Source of the DNA: Gammaproteobacteria bacterium
GTDB taxonomy: Bacteria; Pseudomonadota; Gammaproteobacteria; UWMA-0217
Assembly: GCA_027031685.1 (NCBI GenBank)
Contig: JALVPS010000390.1
Location: forward strand, 1-28,528
Length of the DNA: 28,528 bases
Direction of reading: 5' to 3'
The position numbers and the translations under genes were made by a program. Below are positions 16,472 through 26,776 of the stretch, piece after piece. Position 1 is the stretch's first letter; each line of letters starts with the position of its first letter. The notes beneath the pieces were generated by a model. It saw only the letters and a program-made list of their open reading frames with translations. It was not told where the DNA came from and did no database searches.

Positions 16472-16484
16472 TTTTATATGGTTT

Positions 16485-17393
16485 TTATGGGGTGTCGTCG
16501 TCGCGCGCCAGGCGTAGCAGCTCGCCGTAGGCGTCGATGCGTCGGTCGCGCAGGAAGGGCCAGATGCGGCGCAGGCGTGCGGTGCGGGTCAGGTCCAGCT
16601 CGGCGTGCAGCACCTGCCCCTCGGCCTCGGTGGCGCGCGCCAGCCATTCGCCCTGCGGGCCGCAGATGAAGCTGCCGCCCCAGAAGTCGATGGCCTCCGC
16701 CGCCGCCTCGCCCGGTGGCTCGCGGCCCACCCGGTTGGCGGTGAGCACGGGCAGGTGGTTGGCCACGGCGTGGCCGCGCTGCACGGTCTGCCAAGCGTCC
16801 AGCTGGCGCGCCTGCTCGGCGGGGTCGTCGGCCGGGTCGAAACCGATGGCGGTGGGGTAGAGCAGCAGCTCGGCGCCGGCCAGGGCCATGAGCCGCGCCG
16901 CCTCCGGGAACCACTGGTCCCAGCACACCAGCACGCCCAGCCGGCCCACGGAGGTGGCCACGGGGGTGAAGCCCAGGTCGCCGGGGGTGAAGTAGTACTT
17001 CTCGAAATAGCCGGGGTCGTCGGGGATGTGCATCTTGCGGTAGCGCCCGGCGATGTCGCCGTCGCGCTCCAGCACCACGGCGGTGTTGTGGTACAGGCCG
17101 TCCAGGCGCCGCTCGAACAGGGAGACGACCAGCACGATGTCCAGCTCGCGGGCCAACCGGCCGAAGAAGGCCGTGCTCGGCCCGGGCACGGGCTCGGCCA
17201 GGTCGAAGGCGTCCGGGTCCTCGCGGCGCGGGAAGTAGGGGCCCAGGTGCAGCTCGGGCAGCAGCACCAGGCGCGCCCCGTCCCGGGCCGCGGCGCGGAT
17301 CAGCGTGGCGCTGCGCTCGCGGTTGGCCTGCGGGTCGGGCGACAGGCGCTGCTGCACCACGGCCACCGGCAGGCGGCGGGCGTCAGCGGGCAT
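16485..17393 (-). CDS. aguB: N-carbamoylputrescine amidase
   Basis: Nitrilase-superfamily amidohydrolase of 302 residues that converts N-carbamoylputrescine to putrescine, CO2 and ammonia. The catalytic triad is visible: Glu47 in LLPELHLGPYF, Lys120 in YRKMHIPDDPGY and Cys157 in VCWDQWFPEAAR. The surrounding sequence (GYFEKYYFTPGD, YPTAIG) is typical of AguB. It overlaps the end of the aguA gene by 11 bases, so the two steps are translationally coupled. The protein is cytoplasmic and of normal length. Confidence 0.95.
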   Translation of the reverse strand: MPADARRLPVAVVQQRLSPDPQANRERSATLIRAAARDGARLVLLPELHLGPYFPRREDPDAFDLAEPVPGPSTAFFGRLARELDIVLVVSLFERRLDGLYHNTAVVLERDGDIAGRYRKMHIPDDPGYFEKYYFTPGDLGFTPVATSVGRLGVLVCWDQWFPEAARLMALAGAELLLYPTAIGFDPADDPAEQARQLDAWQTVQRGHAVANHLPVLTANRVGREPPGEAAAEAIDFWGGSFICGPQGEWLARATEAEGQVLHAELDLTRTARLRRIWPFLRDRRIDAYGELLRLARDDDTP

Positions 17394-18435
17394 GGCGTTG
17401 CGGCAGGTGCATGGTCTGGCAATGTACGCTGCCGCCCTGGCGAATGAAAGCCCGCGCCGGCACCGGCACGATCTCGCGCCCCGGGAAGGCGCCGGCCAGG
17501 GCGGCCAGGGCGGCAGCGTCTTGGGGCACGTCGTACACCGGCACCAGCACGGCGCCGTTGACGATGAGGAAGTTGGCGTGGCTGGCCGGCAGACGCGCGC
17601 CCTGCTCGTCGTGGATGGGGTCGGGCAGGGGCAGGGGCACCAGTCGGTAGGGGCGGCCGTCGGCCGTGCGCAGGGCGGCCAGCTCGGCGGCCAGGCGGGC
17701 CAGGGGCGCGTGGTGCGGGTCGGCCCGGTCGGGGCAGACCACGTGGGCGATGGTGTGGCAGTCGCAGAAGCGGGCCAGCATGTCGATGTGGCCGTCGGTG
17801 TCGTCGCCAGCCAGCCAGCCGTTGTCCAGCCACAGGATGCGCCGCACGCCCAGGCTGGCGCGCAGGCGGGCGGCCAGCGCGGCGGCGTCCAGGCCGGGAT
17901 TGCGGCGCGGGTCGAGCAGGCAGTGGCGCGTGGCCAGCACGGTGCCGGCGCCGTCGCTGTCGATGGCCCCGCCCTCCAGCACCAGGCTCGAGCGCTCCAC
18001 GGGCGGGGCGTCCGGCAGGGCCGCGGCCAGGCGGGCGGTGAAGGCGTCGTCGCGAGCGGCCGGGAACTTGCCGCCCCAGCCGTCGAAGCGGAAGTCCAGC
18101 CAGCGGGCCTGCCCGTCGTGGGTCACGGTGAGGGGGCCGAAGTCGCGCACCCAGTTGTCGTCGGTGGGCACGGAGACGAGGGTGAGGCGGGCCGGGTCCA
18201 GCCGCGCCAGGGCGGCGCGGGCGGCGGCGTCGTCCAGGGCCGGCGGCAGGTTGACGAGCAGGGGCTGGAAGCGCTGGATGTGCCGCGCCAGGGTCAGCCA
18301 GGCGGCGCGCACGGCCGGGTAGTGCGCCCCCCAGCCGGCGTCGGGCACCGGCCAGGACAGCAGCACGGCGGCCTGCGGCTCCCATTCGGCGGGCAGGCGG
18401 CGGGCCGGCGGGGCGGACTGGGGCGATTCGCTCAC
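17383..18435 (-). CDS. aguA: Agmatine deiminase
   Basis: Enzyme of 350 residues of the peptidyl-arginine deiminase-like family; it hydrolyses agmatine to N-carbamoylputrescine and ammonia, the first step of the pathway completed by the overlapping aguB. Family residues are Arg97-Asp98 in NWVRDFGP, Glu154 in LEGGAIDSDG, His216 and Asp218 in GDDTDGHIDM, and the nucleophile Cys339 in GSVHCQTMHLP. It starts with GTG at 18435 without a strong ribosome site. No arginine decarboxylase is in the window, so agmatine must come from elsewhere. Confidence 0.95.
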   Translation of the reverse strand: MSESPQSAPPARRLPAEWEPQAAVLLSWPVPDAGWGAHYPAVRAAWLTLARHIQRFQPLLVNLPPALDDAAARAALARLDPARLTLVSVPTDDNWVRDFGPLTVTHDGQARWLDFRFDGWGGKFPAARDDAFTARLAAALPDAPPVERSSLVLEGGAIDSDGAGTVLATRHCLLDPRRNPGLDAAALAARLRASLGVRRILWLDNGWLAGDDTDGHIDMLARFCDCHTIAHVVCPDRADPHHAPLARLAAELAALRTADGRPYRLVPLPLPDPIHDEQGARLPASHANFLIVNGAVLVPVYDVPQDAAALAALAGAFPGREIVPVPARAFIRQGGSVHCQTMHLPQRHAR

Positions 18436-18515
18436 GCGCGTGCGGGATGAAGATGAAACGGGCGGAAAGGCCCCAGTCTAGCAGGCGGCGGGCGAGGGGC
18501 GCCGCCGGGCGGTCG

Positions 18516-18818
18516 TCAGTGGCCGGCGGGCTGGCCGGCGCCGTGGCGCACGGCGTGGATGACGTAGCGACCCTCGAAGTAGACGGAGAAGGCGGGGTAG
18601 TCCCAGCGGGTGATGGGTGGGCGGCCCACCGGGCCGCGCCGGCGCAGGGGCTGGCCGTAGCGCTGCAGCACGTGCCGCATGGACATGCCGCGCGCCGGCG
18701 CGGCGGCGTCTTCCACCACCGTCAACCGGCCGCCGTCGAGGCGCACGATGGTGGCGCCGGCGGGGGCGGTGAGGCCGAGGGCGAGGCACAGGGCGAGGGC
18801 GGTCAGCGGCTGGCGCAT
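18516..18818 (-). CDS. Small exported protein of unknown function
   Basis: Protein of 100 residues. MRQPLTALALCLALGLTAPA is a signal peptide, with likely cleavage after AGA. The mature part contains GMSMRHVLQRYGQP and then VGRPPITRWDYPAFSVYFEG followed by VIHAVRH. The pattern of a helix followed by strands recalls small BamE/SmpA-like periplasmic domains, but this is only a resemblance. The start at 18818 is chosen because it gives the signal peptide; the frame is open further upstream. It is transcribed divergently from lolC, with an extended -10 at 18850-18858. Confidence 0.7.
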   Translation of the reverse strand: MRQPLTALALCLALGLTAPAGATIVRLDGGRLTVVEDAAAPARGMSMRHVLQRYGQPLRRRGPVGRPPITRWDYPAFSVYFEGRYVIHAVRHGAGQPAGH

Positions 18819-18849
18819 GGGCTGGGACTGGTGGCTGGCGACGGGGAGC

Positions 18850-18858
18850 ATTCTAGCA
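18850..18858 (-). promoter_or_regulatory. Extended -10 promoter element for the small exported protein
   Basis: On the minus strand TGC-TAGAAT (18858-18850) is a good extended -10, about 31 bases before the ATG at 18818. The matching -35 position holds no recognisable hexamer. It resembles the TGC-TAGAAA element of the promoter at 16417-16445. Confidence 0.5.
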
Positions 18859-18999
18859 CCGTGCCGTGCCGTGCCGGCGCTGGCCGGTCGGCTCGATCTG
18901 CCCCCGGTCGGCCGGCCCCGTGACCGTTTTCGCGCCGCGCTTGTTACCGATCGTGGCGCGCATCGAACGGGCGTCGGCTTTTGTGGTTCAATACGCGCC

Positions 19000-20247
19000 A
19001 TGTTCAAACCCCTGCCGCTGTACATCGGCCTGCGCTACACACGCGCCAAGCGCCGCACCCACTTCATCTCCTTCATCTCCCTCATCTCCATCGTCGGCAT
19101 CGCCCTGGGCGTGATGGCGCTGATCACCGTGCTGTCGGTGATGAACGGCTTCGAGAAGGAGCTGCGCACACGCATCCTGGGCATGGCCGCCCACGCCCAA
19201 GTGCTGAGCGTGGAGGGCAAGGTGAACGACTGGCAGGACGTGCAGCGGCGCGCCGAGGCGGACCCCATGGTGGAGGCGGCGGCGCCGGAGGTGGAGTTCG
19301 AGGCCATGCTCAACCACGGCGACCAGGTGGGCGGGGCGGTGCTGCGCGGCGTGCTGCCGGACCAGGAGCGGCGCGTCTCCGACGTGCACCGCCACATGGT
19401 GAGCGGCGCCATGGAGGACCTGGCCCCCGGCCGCTATGGCATCGTGCTGGGCAGGGAGCTGGCCAACCTGCTGGCGGCCGACGTGGGCGACAAGGTGACC
19501 GTCATCACCCCCGGCACCAACGTCACGCCGGCCGGCATTCTGCCGCGCCTGCGCCGCTTCACGGTGGTGGGCATCTTCTCGGTGGGCATGTACGAGTACG
19601 ACCGCGCCACCGCCTTCGTGCACCTGCGCGACGCGGCGCGCCTCATGCGCCTGGGCGAGGCGGTGACCAGCCTGCGCCTGCGCCTGACCGACATGTTCCG
19701 CGCCCCGGAGGTGAGCGCCCGCCTCAATGCCACGCTGCCCTCCACGCTGTGGACCACCGACTGGACGCGCCAGCACGCCAATTTCTTCAAGGCCGTGCAG
19801 ACCGAGAAGCGGGTCATGTTCTTCATCCTGCTGCTGATCGTGGCGGTGGCCGCCTTCAACATCGTCTCCACGCTGGTCATGCTGGTGAACGACAAGCGCG
19901 CCGACATCGCCATCCTGCGCACCCTGGGGCTGGCGCCGCGCCAGGTGATGGGGGTGTTCATGGTGCAGGGTACGCTCATCGGCGCCATCGGCACGGCCCT
20001 GGGTGTGCTGGGCGGGGTGCTCATCGCCAGCAACGTGGAGACCATCGTGCCCTTCCTGGAATCAGTGTTCCACACCAAGTTCCTGGCGCCGGACGTGTAC
20101 TACATCAGCGAGCTGCCCTCCGACCTGCGCTACCGCGACGTGGTGATCATCGCCGCGGTGGCCTTCCTGGCCTCCATGGTCATGACCCTTTACCCGGCCT
20201 GGCAGGCGGCCCGCACCCAGCCGGCGGAGGCGCTGCGCTATGAATGA
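19000..20247 (+). CDS. lolC: Lipoprotein-releasing ABC transporter permease LolC/LolE
   Basis: Inner-membrane permease of 415 residues that, with LolD, extracts outer-membrane lipoproteins from the inner membrane and passes them to LolA. The N-terminal helix region (FISLISIVGIALGVMALITV, then LSVMNGFEKELR) is the family signature. A large periplasmic domain follows (about 50-270), then three C-terminal membrane helices (from VMFFILLLIVAVAAFNIVST) with DKRADIAILRTLG, the cytoplasmic coupling helix. Only one LolC/LolE-type gene is present, so it may work as a homodimer (LolF-like). The ATG at 19000 is the conserved N-terminus (MFKPLPLYIGLRY), yet no clear ribosome site precedes it. It overlaps lolD by 8 bases. 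Confidence 0.95.
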   Translation: MFKPLPLYIGLRYTRAKRRTHFISFISLISIVGIALGVMALITVLSVMNGFEKELRTRILGMAAHAQVLSVEGKVNDWQDVQRRAEADPMVEAAAPEVEFEAMLNHGDQVGGAVLRGVLPDQERRVSDVHRHMVSGAMEDLAPGRYGIVLGRELANLLAADVGDKVTVITPGTNVTPAGILPRLRRFTVVGIFSVGMYEYDRATAFVHLRDAARLMRLGEAVTSLRLRLTDMFRAPEVSARLNATLPSTLWTTDWTRQHANFFKAVQTEKRVMFFILLLIVAVAAFNIVSTLVMLVNDKRADIAILRTLGLAPRQVMGVFMVQGTLIGAIGTALGVLGGVLIASNVETIVPFLESVFHTKFLAPDVYYISELPSDLRYRDVVIIAAVAFLASMVMTLYPAWQAARTQPAEALRYE

Positions 20248-20935
20248 CAACGCGGTGGTGCTGGAGGCGCGCGGGCTGGAGAAGGTGTTCCGCGAAGGCA
20301 AGCTGGCCGTGCCCGTGCTCAAGGGCGTGGACCTGCAGGTGGCGCGCGGCGAGATGATCGCCGTGGTGGGCGCCTCCGGCAGTGGCAAGAGCACCCTGCT
20401 GCACCTGCTGGGCGGGCTGGACCTGCCCACCGCCGGCACCGTGCACGTGCACGGCCAGGTCATGTCACGCCTGTCGGACACCGCGCGCGGCCGGCTGCGC
20501 AACGCCCACCTGGGCTTCATCTACCAGTTCCATCACCTCCTGCCCGAGTTCACCGCCCTGGAGAACGTGGCCATGCCCCTGCTCATCGCCGGCCGGGACG
20601 TGGCCACGGCGCGGCAACGGGCGTGGGCGCTGCTGGAGCGGGTGGGGCTGGGCGAGCGGCTCACCCACAAGCCGGGCGAACTGTCCGGCGGCGAGCGACA
20701 GCGCACGGCCATCGCCCGCGCCCTGGCCAACACGCCGGACATCGTGCTGGCCGACGAGCCCACCGGCAACCTGGATCAGCACACCGCCGAGCAGATCTAC
20801 CAGCTGCTGCTGGAGCTGAACCGGGAGCTGCACACCGCCTTCGTCATCGTCACCCACGACGAGCACCTCGCGGCGCGCATGCACGCCGTGCACCGCATGC
20901 GCGACGGGCGCCTCTACCCGGACTATCCGGACTGA
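20240..20935 (+). CDS. lolD: Lipoprotein-releasing ABC transporter ATP-binding protein LolD
   Basis: ATPase of 231 residues powering lipoprotein release with the LolC/E permease. Walker A is GASGSGKST (44-52), the Q-loop region is FIYQFHHLLPEF (Gln96, typical for LolD), the signature is LSGGERQR (148-155) and Walker B is ADEPTGNLD (171-179). The H-loop is in VTHDEHLA. Its start overlaps the lolC stop (ATGAATGA), implying coupled translation. The 3' end overlaps the convergent DUF2062 gene by 13 bases. Confidence 0.96.
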   Translation: MNDNAVVLEARGLEKVFREGKLAVPVLKGVDLQVARGEMIAVVGASGSGKSTLLHLLGGLDLPTAGTVHVHGQVMSRLSDTARGRLRNAHLGFIYQFHHLLPEFTALENVAMPLLIAGRDVATARQRAWALLERVGLGERLTHKPGELSGGERQRTAIARALANTPDIVLADEPTGNLDQHTAEQIYQLLLELNRELHTAFVIVTHDEHLAARMHAVHRMRDGRLYPDYPD

Positions 20936-21453
20936 CGGCGCCGCCGGCGGCGGTGGCGGTGCCGGTAGCGGCGCAGCACGTAGGCGCGCCAGAACACCTG
21001 CATGGCGCACCAGCCCGTCAGGGCGGCCAGCGTGCCCACCACCATGCCCCCCACCAGCAGCGGCTTCCAGAAAGTGACCAGATTGGCCGACAGCCATTCT
21101 CGGCTGGCCTGAAAATGCAGATCCGGCGCCGGCGTGTGCAGGATCCAGGCCCCCAGCCGGTACACGGCGAGAAATATGGGCGCCATGGTGAGCGGGTTGG
21201 TGACCCACACCAGCACCACCGCGATGGGCAGGTTGACGCGCAGCAGCACGGCCAGCGCCGCCGCCAGCAGCATCTGGAAGGGGATGGGCATGAAGGCACA
21301 GAACAGGCCGACGGCCACCGCGCCGGCGGCGGAGTGGCGGTTCAGGTGCCACAGGTTGGGATCATGCAATGCGTCGCCCAGCAGGCGGATGCTGCGCTCC
21401 TGGCGGAGGCGGTGGGGCGCGGGCAGCAGGCGTTGCAGCAACTTTCTCGGCAT
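20923..21453 (-). CDS. DUF2062 membrane protein
   Basis: Protein of 176 residues. The DUF2062 core is visible: HSAAGAVAVGLFCAFMPIPF, then QMLLAAALAVLLRVNLPIAV and WVTNPLTMAPIF, with two to three hydrophobic segments; another membrane helix is near KPLLVGGMVVGTLAALTG. Function of the family is not established. The C-terminus is a strongly basic Arg/His run (RRYRHRHRRRRRR), probably cytoplasmic. The ATG at 21453 gives a usual-looking N-terminus (MPRKLLQRLLPAPHRLRQER); the frame stays open beyond it. It is divergent from comEC (73-base gap) and convergent with lolD. Confidence 0.88.
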   Translation of the reverse strand: MPRKLLQRLLPAPHRLRQERSIRLLGDALHDPNLWHLNRHSAAGAVAVGLFCAFMPIPFQMLLAAALAVLLRVNLPIAVVLVWVTNPLTMAPIFLAVYRLGAWILHTPAPDLHFQASREWLSANLVTFWKPLLVGGMVVGTLAALTGWCAMQVFWRAYVLRRYRHRHRRRRRRQSG

Positions 21454-21526
21454 GCCCGGGTGCGGACGGGACTCGCTGGCTGGGGTGGGCCAACCTAGCT
21501 TAGCCGAAGGCGAAGCCCGATAAAAC

Positions 21527-23839
21527 ATGGGGCTGTTTGCACTGGGTTTCCTGACCGGCGTCGGCCTGCTGTACCTGCTGCCGGCCGTGCCGCCCCTGCC
21601 CTGGGCGCTGGCCCTGGCGGCCCTGGCCGGGGCAGGGCTGTGGCGCTGGCCGTGGATGCGCCTGCCGGCGGCGGTGGCCCTGGGGCTGGCCTGGGGTGCG
21701 CTGCGCATCGGCCCGTGGCTGGATACGGTGCTCGATTCGCGCCTGGAGCGGGTGGACCTGCTGGTCACCGGCCGCGTGCTCGGCATTCCACAGGCCCAGG
21801 GGCGTCGCCTGCGCTTCCGCTTCCGTCCGGCGCGCTGGCAGGCCGCGGACGGGACGCCGCTGACCACGCGCGCCTTGCCGGACACCCTGCTGCTGTCCTG
21901 GTACGAGGGCCACCCCGCCCTGCGTCCGGACGAGGGCTGGCGGCTCACGGTGCGCCTCAAGCGCCCCCACGGGCGCCTCAACCCGGGCGGCTTCGACTAC
22001 CAGCGTTGGCTGTTCCGCGCCGGCATCGGCGCTACCGGCTACGTGCGCCGCCGGCCGCCGGCGACGCGGCTGGCGGCGGCCGGGCCCAGCCTGGATGGCC
22101 TGCGTCTGCACCTGGCCGAACGCCTGCGCGCGGCGCTGGGCGAGGGGCCAGGACGCGCCCTGGTGCTGGCTCTGGCGCTGGGTCTGCGCGACGACATCCC
22201 GCCCGCATTGTGGCAGACCCTGCTGCGTACCGGCACCAACCACCTGGTGGCCATTTCCGGCCTCCACGTGGGCCTGGCGGCGGCCCTCGGCTACTGGGCG
22301 GTGCGTGGCCTGTGGTGGCTGTGGCCGGCCCTGGCCCTGCGCTGGCCGGCGCAGCGCGCCGCCGCCCTGGGCGCCCTGCCGCCGGCCCTGGCCTATGCCG
22401 CCCTGGCCGGATTCTCCCTGCCCACCCAGCGGGCCCTGGTGATGCTCGTGGCCGGGCTGGGCTGGCTGCTGCTGGCGCGCCGCGCCCGCCTTGGCCACAC
22501 CCTGTCGCTGGCCCTGCTGATGGTGCTGCTGCTGGACGTGCGCGCGCCGCTGTCGGCGGCCTTCTGGCTGTCCTTCGCGGCGGTGGCCTTTATCCTTGCC
22601 CTGGCCGCCGGCGGGCGCCTTTCCGGCCCGCGCTGGCGCGCCGTGACGGGCCTGCAACTGGCCCTGTCACTGGCCCTGCTGCCGCTCACCCTGCTGCTGT
22701 TCGGGCAGGGCAGCCTGGTGGCGCCGCTGGCCAACCTGCTGGCGGTGCCGGTGGTCACCCTGCTGGCCGTGCCCCTGGTGCTGCTGGGCACGCTCCTGCT
22801 CTTGCCCTGTCCGGCCCTCGCTGTTCCGCTGCTGCACGGCGCGGCGGCCCTGCTGGACGCCTTGCAGTCGGTGCTCGCCTGGCTGGCCGCCTGGCCCGGT
22901 GCCCAGCTGGCGGACGTGGACCTGTCCTGGCCGGCGGCGCTGCTGGCCCTGGCCGGGGTGGGCCTGCTGCTGGCGCCGCGCGGCTGGCCGGGCCGGCCAT
23001 TGGCGGTGCTGCTGTTCCTGCCCGCCCTGCTGCCGGGACGGGCGCCCCTGCCGGCGGGTGCCTTCCGCGCCGACTTCCTAGACGTGGGCCAGGGGCTGGC
23101 GGTGGTGGTCACCACCCGCAGCCACGTACTGCTGTTCGACACCGGGCCGGCCTGGCGCGGCCACAGCCTGGCGGCGCGCGAGGTACTGCCCTTCCTGCGC
23201 CGGCAGGGCGTGCGCGCCCTGGACGCACTGGTGCTGAGTCATGCCGACAGCGACCACGCCGGCGGCCGCGCCGACCTGGAGGCGGCCCTGCCCGTCCGGG
23301 CCGCCTGGGCCTCCTTCGCCGTGCACCGTTCGCGCCTGGCCTGGCGGCGCTGCGCGGCGCCTGTGGCGTGGCAGTGGGACGGAGTGGCATTCCGCTTTCT
23401 GAACGGGCCGGCCGGGGCAGGGGAGAGCGAGAACGACGCCGCCTGCGTGCTGCAGGTGCGCGGCCCGGGTGGCAGCCTGCTGCTCACCAGTGACATCGAG
23501 CGGCGCGCCGAGCGGGCCTTGCTGCGGCGTTATGGCGACGGCCTGCGCAGCACGGTCATGGCGCTGCCTCACCACGGCAGCGAGACCTCCTCCACGCCGG
23601 CCTTTCTGGACGCGGTGGCGCCGGCCATCGCCGTGGCCTCGGTGGGCTACCGCAACCGCTGGGGCTTTCCCCGGCCGGCGGTGCTGGCCCGCTACCGGGC
23701 CCGCGGCGTGCGGGTGCTGCGCACCGACCGTGACGGCGCGGTGCGCATCGAGTTCCCGCCTGAAGGGCCCCCGCGCGCCGCGGGGCAGCGCGCTGCCCAT
23801 CCCCGTCTGTGGCATGCGTTAACCGGTTGGCAATTCTGA
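21527..23839 (+). CDS. comEC: DNA internalisation competence protein ComEC/Rec2
   Basis: Polytopic membrane protein of 770 residues forming the inner-membrane channel for single-stranded DNA in natural transformation. The N-terminus is hydrophobic, followed by a DUF4131/OB-like region (VDLLVTGRVLGIPQAQGRRL). The competence domain follows (NHLVAISGLHVGLAAALGYW and many helices up to about 500). The metallo-beta-lactamase domain has DVGQG (519-523), HADSDH (572-577) and LPHHGSETS, with metal-binding residues intact. The gene looks complete; no other competence gene is in the window. No strong ribosome site precedes the ATG at 21527. Confidence 0.95.
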   Translation: MGLFALGFLTGVGLLYLLPAVPPLPWALALAALAGAGLWRWPWMRLPAAVALGLAWGALRIGPWLDTVLDSRLERVDLLVTGRVLGIPQAQGRRLRFRFRPARWQAADGTPLTTRALPDTLLLSWYEGHPALRPDEGWRLTVRLKRPHGRLNPGGFDYQRWLFRAGIGATGYVRRRPPATRLAAAGPSLDGLRLHLAERLRAALGEGPGRALVLALALGLRDDIPPALWQTLLRTGTNHLVAISGLHVGLAAALGYWAVRGLWWLWPALALRWPAQRAAALGALPPALAYAALAGFSLPTQRALVMLVAGLGWLLLARRARLGHTLSLALLMVLLLDVRAPLSAAFWLSFAAVAFILALAAGGRLSGPRWRAVTGLQLALSLALLPLTLLLFGQGSLVAPLANLLAVPVVTLLAVPLVLLGTLLLLPCPALAVPLLHGAAALLDALQSVLAWLAAWPGAQLADVDLSWPAALLALAGVGLLLAPRGWPGRPLAVLLFLPALLPGRAPLPAGAFRADFLDVGQGLAVVVTTRSHVLLFDTGPAWRGHSLAAREVLPFLRRQGVRALDALVLSHADSDHAGGRADLEAALPVRAAWASFAVHRSRLAWRRCAAPVAWQWDGVAFRFLNGPAGAGESENDAACVLQVRGPGGSLLLTSDIERRAERALLRRYGDGLRSTVMALPHHGSETSSTPAFLDAVAPAIAVASVGYRNRWGFPRPAVLARYRARGVRVLRTDRDGAVRIEFPPEGPPRAAGQRAAHPRLWHALTGWQF

Positions 23840-23849
23840 GCTTTCGCAT

Positions 23850-23877
23850 TTGAACACCCCGGCAATTCCGATATGAT
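23850..23877 (+). promoter_or_regulatory. Sigma70-type promoter of the exbB-exbD operon
   Basis: TTGAAC (23850-23855), a 16-base spacer, then TATGAT (23872-23877). Transcription would start near 23884. The ATG at 23873 falls inside the -10 box, which argues that exbB translation begins downstream, at the GTG at 23915. Confidence 0.65.
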
Positions 23878-23914
23878 AGCCGCCCACTGGACAACGGAAT
23901 GGCAGAACCCCCAA

Positions 23915-24526
23915 GTGTTTGAATTGGTTAAAGCCGGCGGCTGGCTCATGCTGCCCATCATCGCCTGCTCGGTCATCGCGCTGGCGATCATCATCGAACG
24001 CTTCTGGTCGCTGCAGCGCAGCAAGATCATCCCCGACCAGCTGGTCAACAAGGTGTGGCACTGGGTGCAGCAGGGCCAGATGACCGCCGAACGCCTGCGC
24101 GATCTGCGCGAGAGCTCGCCGCTGGGGCACATCCTGGCGGCCGGCCTGGTCAACGCCAACCAGCCGCGCGAGGTGATGAAAGAGGCCATAGAGGACACGG
24201 GTCGCCACGTGGTGCCGGAGCTGGAGCGCTACCTCAATACCCTCGGCACCATCGCCGCCATCACGCCGCTGCTGGGCCTGCTGGGCACCGTGGTGGGCAT
24301 GATCCAGGTGTTCAGCGTGATCACCGCCGTGGGCGTGGGTGATCCCGGCGAGCTGGCCGGCGGCATCTCCAAGGCGCTCATCACCACCGCCGCCGGCATC
24401 TCGGTGGCCATTCCCAGCCTCGCCTTCTACCGCTACTTCCGTGGCCGCGTGGACCAGCTGGTGGTGGAAATGGAGGAGGAGGCCCTCAAGCTGGTGGACG
24501 CCGTGCATGGCGAGCCGGACAAGTGA
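23915..24526 (+). CDS. exbB: MotA/TolQ/ExbB proton channel family protein
   Basis: Inner-membrane protein of 203 residues that with ExbD converts proton-motive force into mechanical work. Membrane helices are LMLPIIACSVIALAIIIERF near the N-terminus, then LNTLGTIAAITPLLGLLGTV with the family motif, and ISKALITTAAGISVAIPSLA. The GTG start is preferred over the ATG at 23873 because the ATG overlaps the promoter and the GTG gives the familiar N-terminus MFELVKAGGWLMLPII; the longer form would be 217 residues. It is followed by exbD after 13 bases. Linked to msbA and lpxK, it is the envelope-cluster version of ExbB, whose partner (TonB-like or other) is not visible here. Confidence 0.92.
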   Translation: MFELVKAGGWLMLPIIACSVIALAIIIERFWSLQRSKIIPDQLVNKVWHWVQQGQMTAERLRDLRESSPLGHILAAGLVNANQPREVMKEAIEDTGRHVVPELERYLNTLGTIAAITPLLGLLGTVVGMIQVFSVITAVGVGDPGELAGGISKALITTAAGISVAIPSLAFYRYFRGRVDQLVVEMEEEALKLVDAVHGEPDK

Positions 24527-24539
24527 GCGGGGGCCGGTC

Positions 24540-24962
24540 ATGAATTTTCGCCACAGCTCCAGGGAGCAGGACGTGGAGATCAGCATAACGCCGCTGATCG
24601 ACGTGGTGTTCATCCTGCTCATCTTCTTCATGGTCACCACCACCTTCGACCGCAACGCCGAGCTGCGCATCGACCTGCCCGAGGCCAGCAGCAAGGAGAA
24701 GCCGCAGCACCAGGAGGTGCTGGAGATCGACATCGATGCCAATGGCCGCTACTACGTCAACCAGGTGGAGGTGGTGGGCACACAGGCGAAGACCCTCATG
24801 ATGGCGATGCGCAAGTCCCTGCAGGATGGCAAGCCGGTGCCGGTGCTCATCCGCGCCGATGCCAAGACGCCGCATCAGGCCGTGGTCACCGCCATGGACG
24901 TCGCCGGCCGCCTGGGCCTGAACCGCATCTCCATCGCCACCAGCTTCTCCGACGGCCAGTGA
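24540..24962 (+). CDS. exbD: ExbD/TolR family biopolymer transport protein
   Basis: Protein of 140 residues, the partner of ExbB. It has a short cytoplasmic N-terminus (MNFRHSSREQDVEI), a single membrane helix with the conserved proton-accepting aspartate (ITPLIDVVFILLIFFMVTTT, Asp21), and a periplasmic domain (LRIDLPEAS, VLIRADAKTPHQAVVTAMDV). The ATG at 24540 follows GGGGG and is the canonical start; the frame stays open inside exbB. Thirteen bases separate it from exbB and 19 from msbA. Confidence 0.95.
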   Translation: MNFRHSSREQDVEISITPLIDVVFILLIFFMVTTTFDRNAELRIDLPEASSKEKPQHQEVLEIDIDANGRYYVNQVEVVGTQAKTLMMAMRKSLQDGKPVPVLIRADAKTPHQAVVTAMDVAGRLGLNRISIATSFSDGQ

Positions 24963-24981
24963 CACCGGTGGCCGGGCGAAG

Positions 24982-26736
<1,755 letters not shown>

Positions 26737-26776
26737 GCGCGACAGCCCCTGTTGGCACCGGCATAATCCGCTCCCC

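Noticed and set aside
18936..18999. Promoter for lolC
   Set aside because: AT content rises just before the ATG (TTCAAT near 18987) but no acceptable -35 is correctly spaced; the leader may be very short but this cannot be supported.
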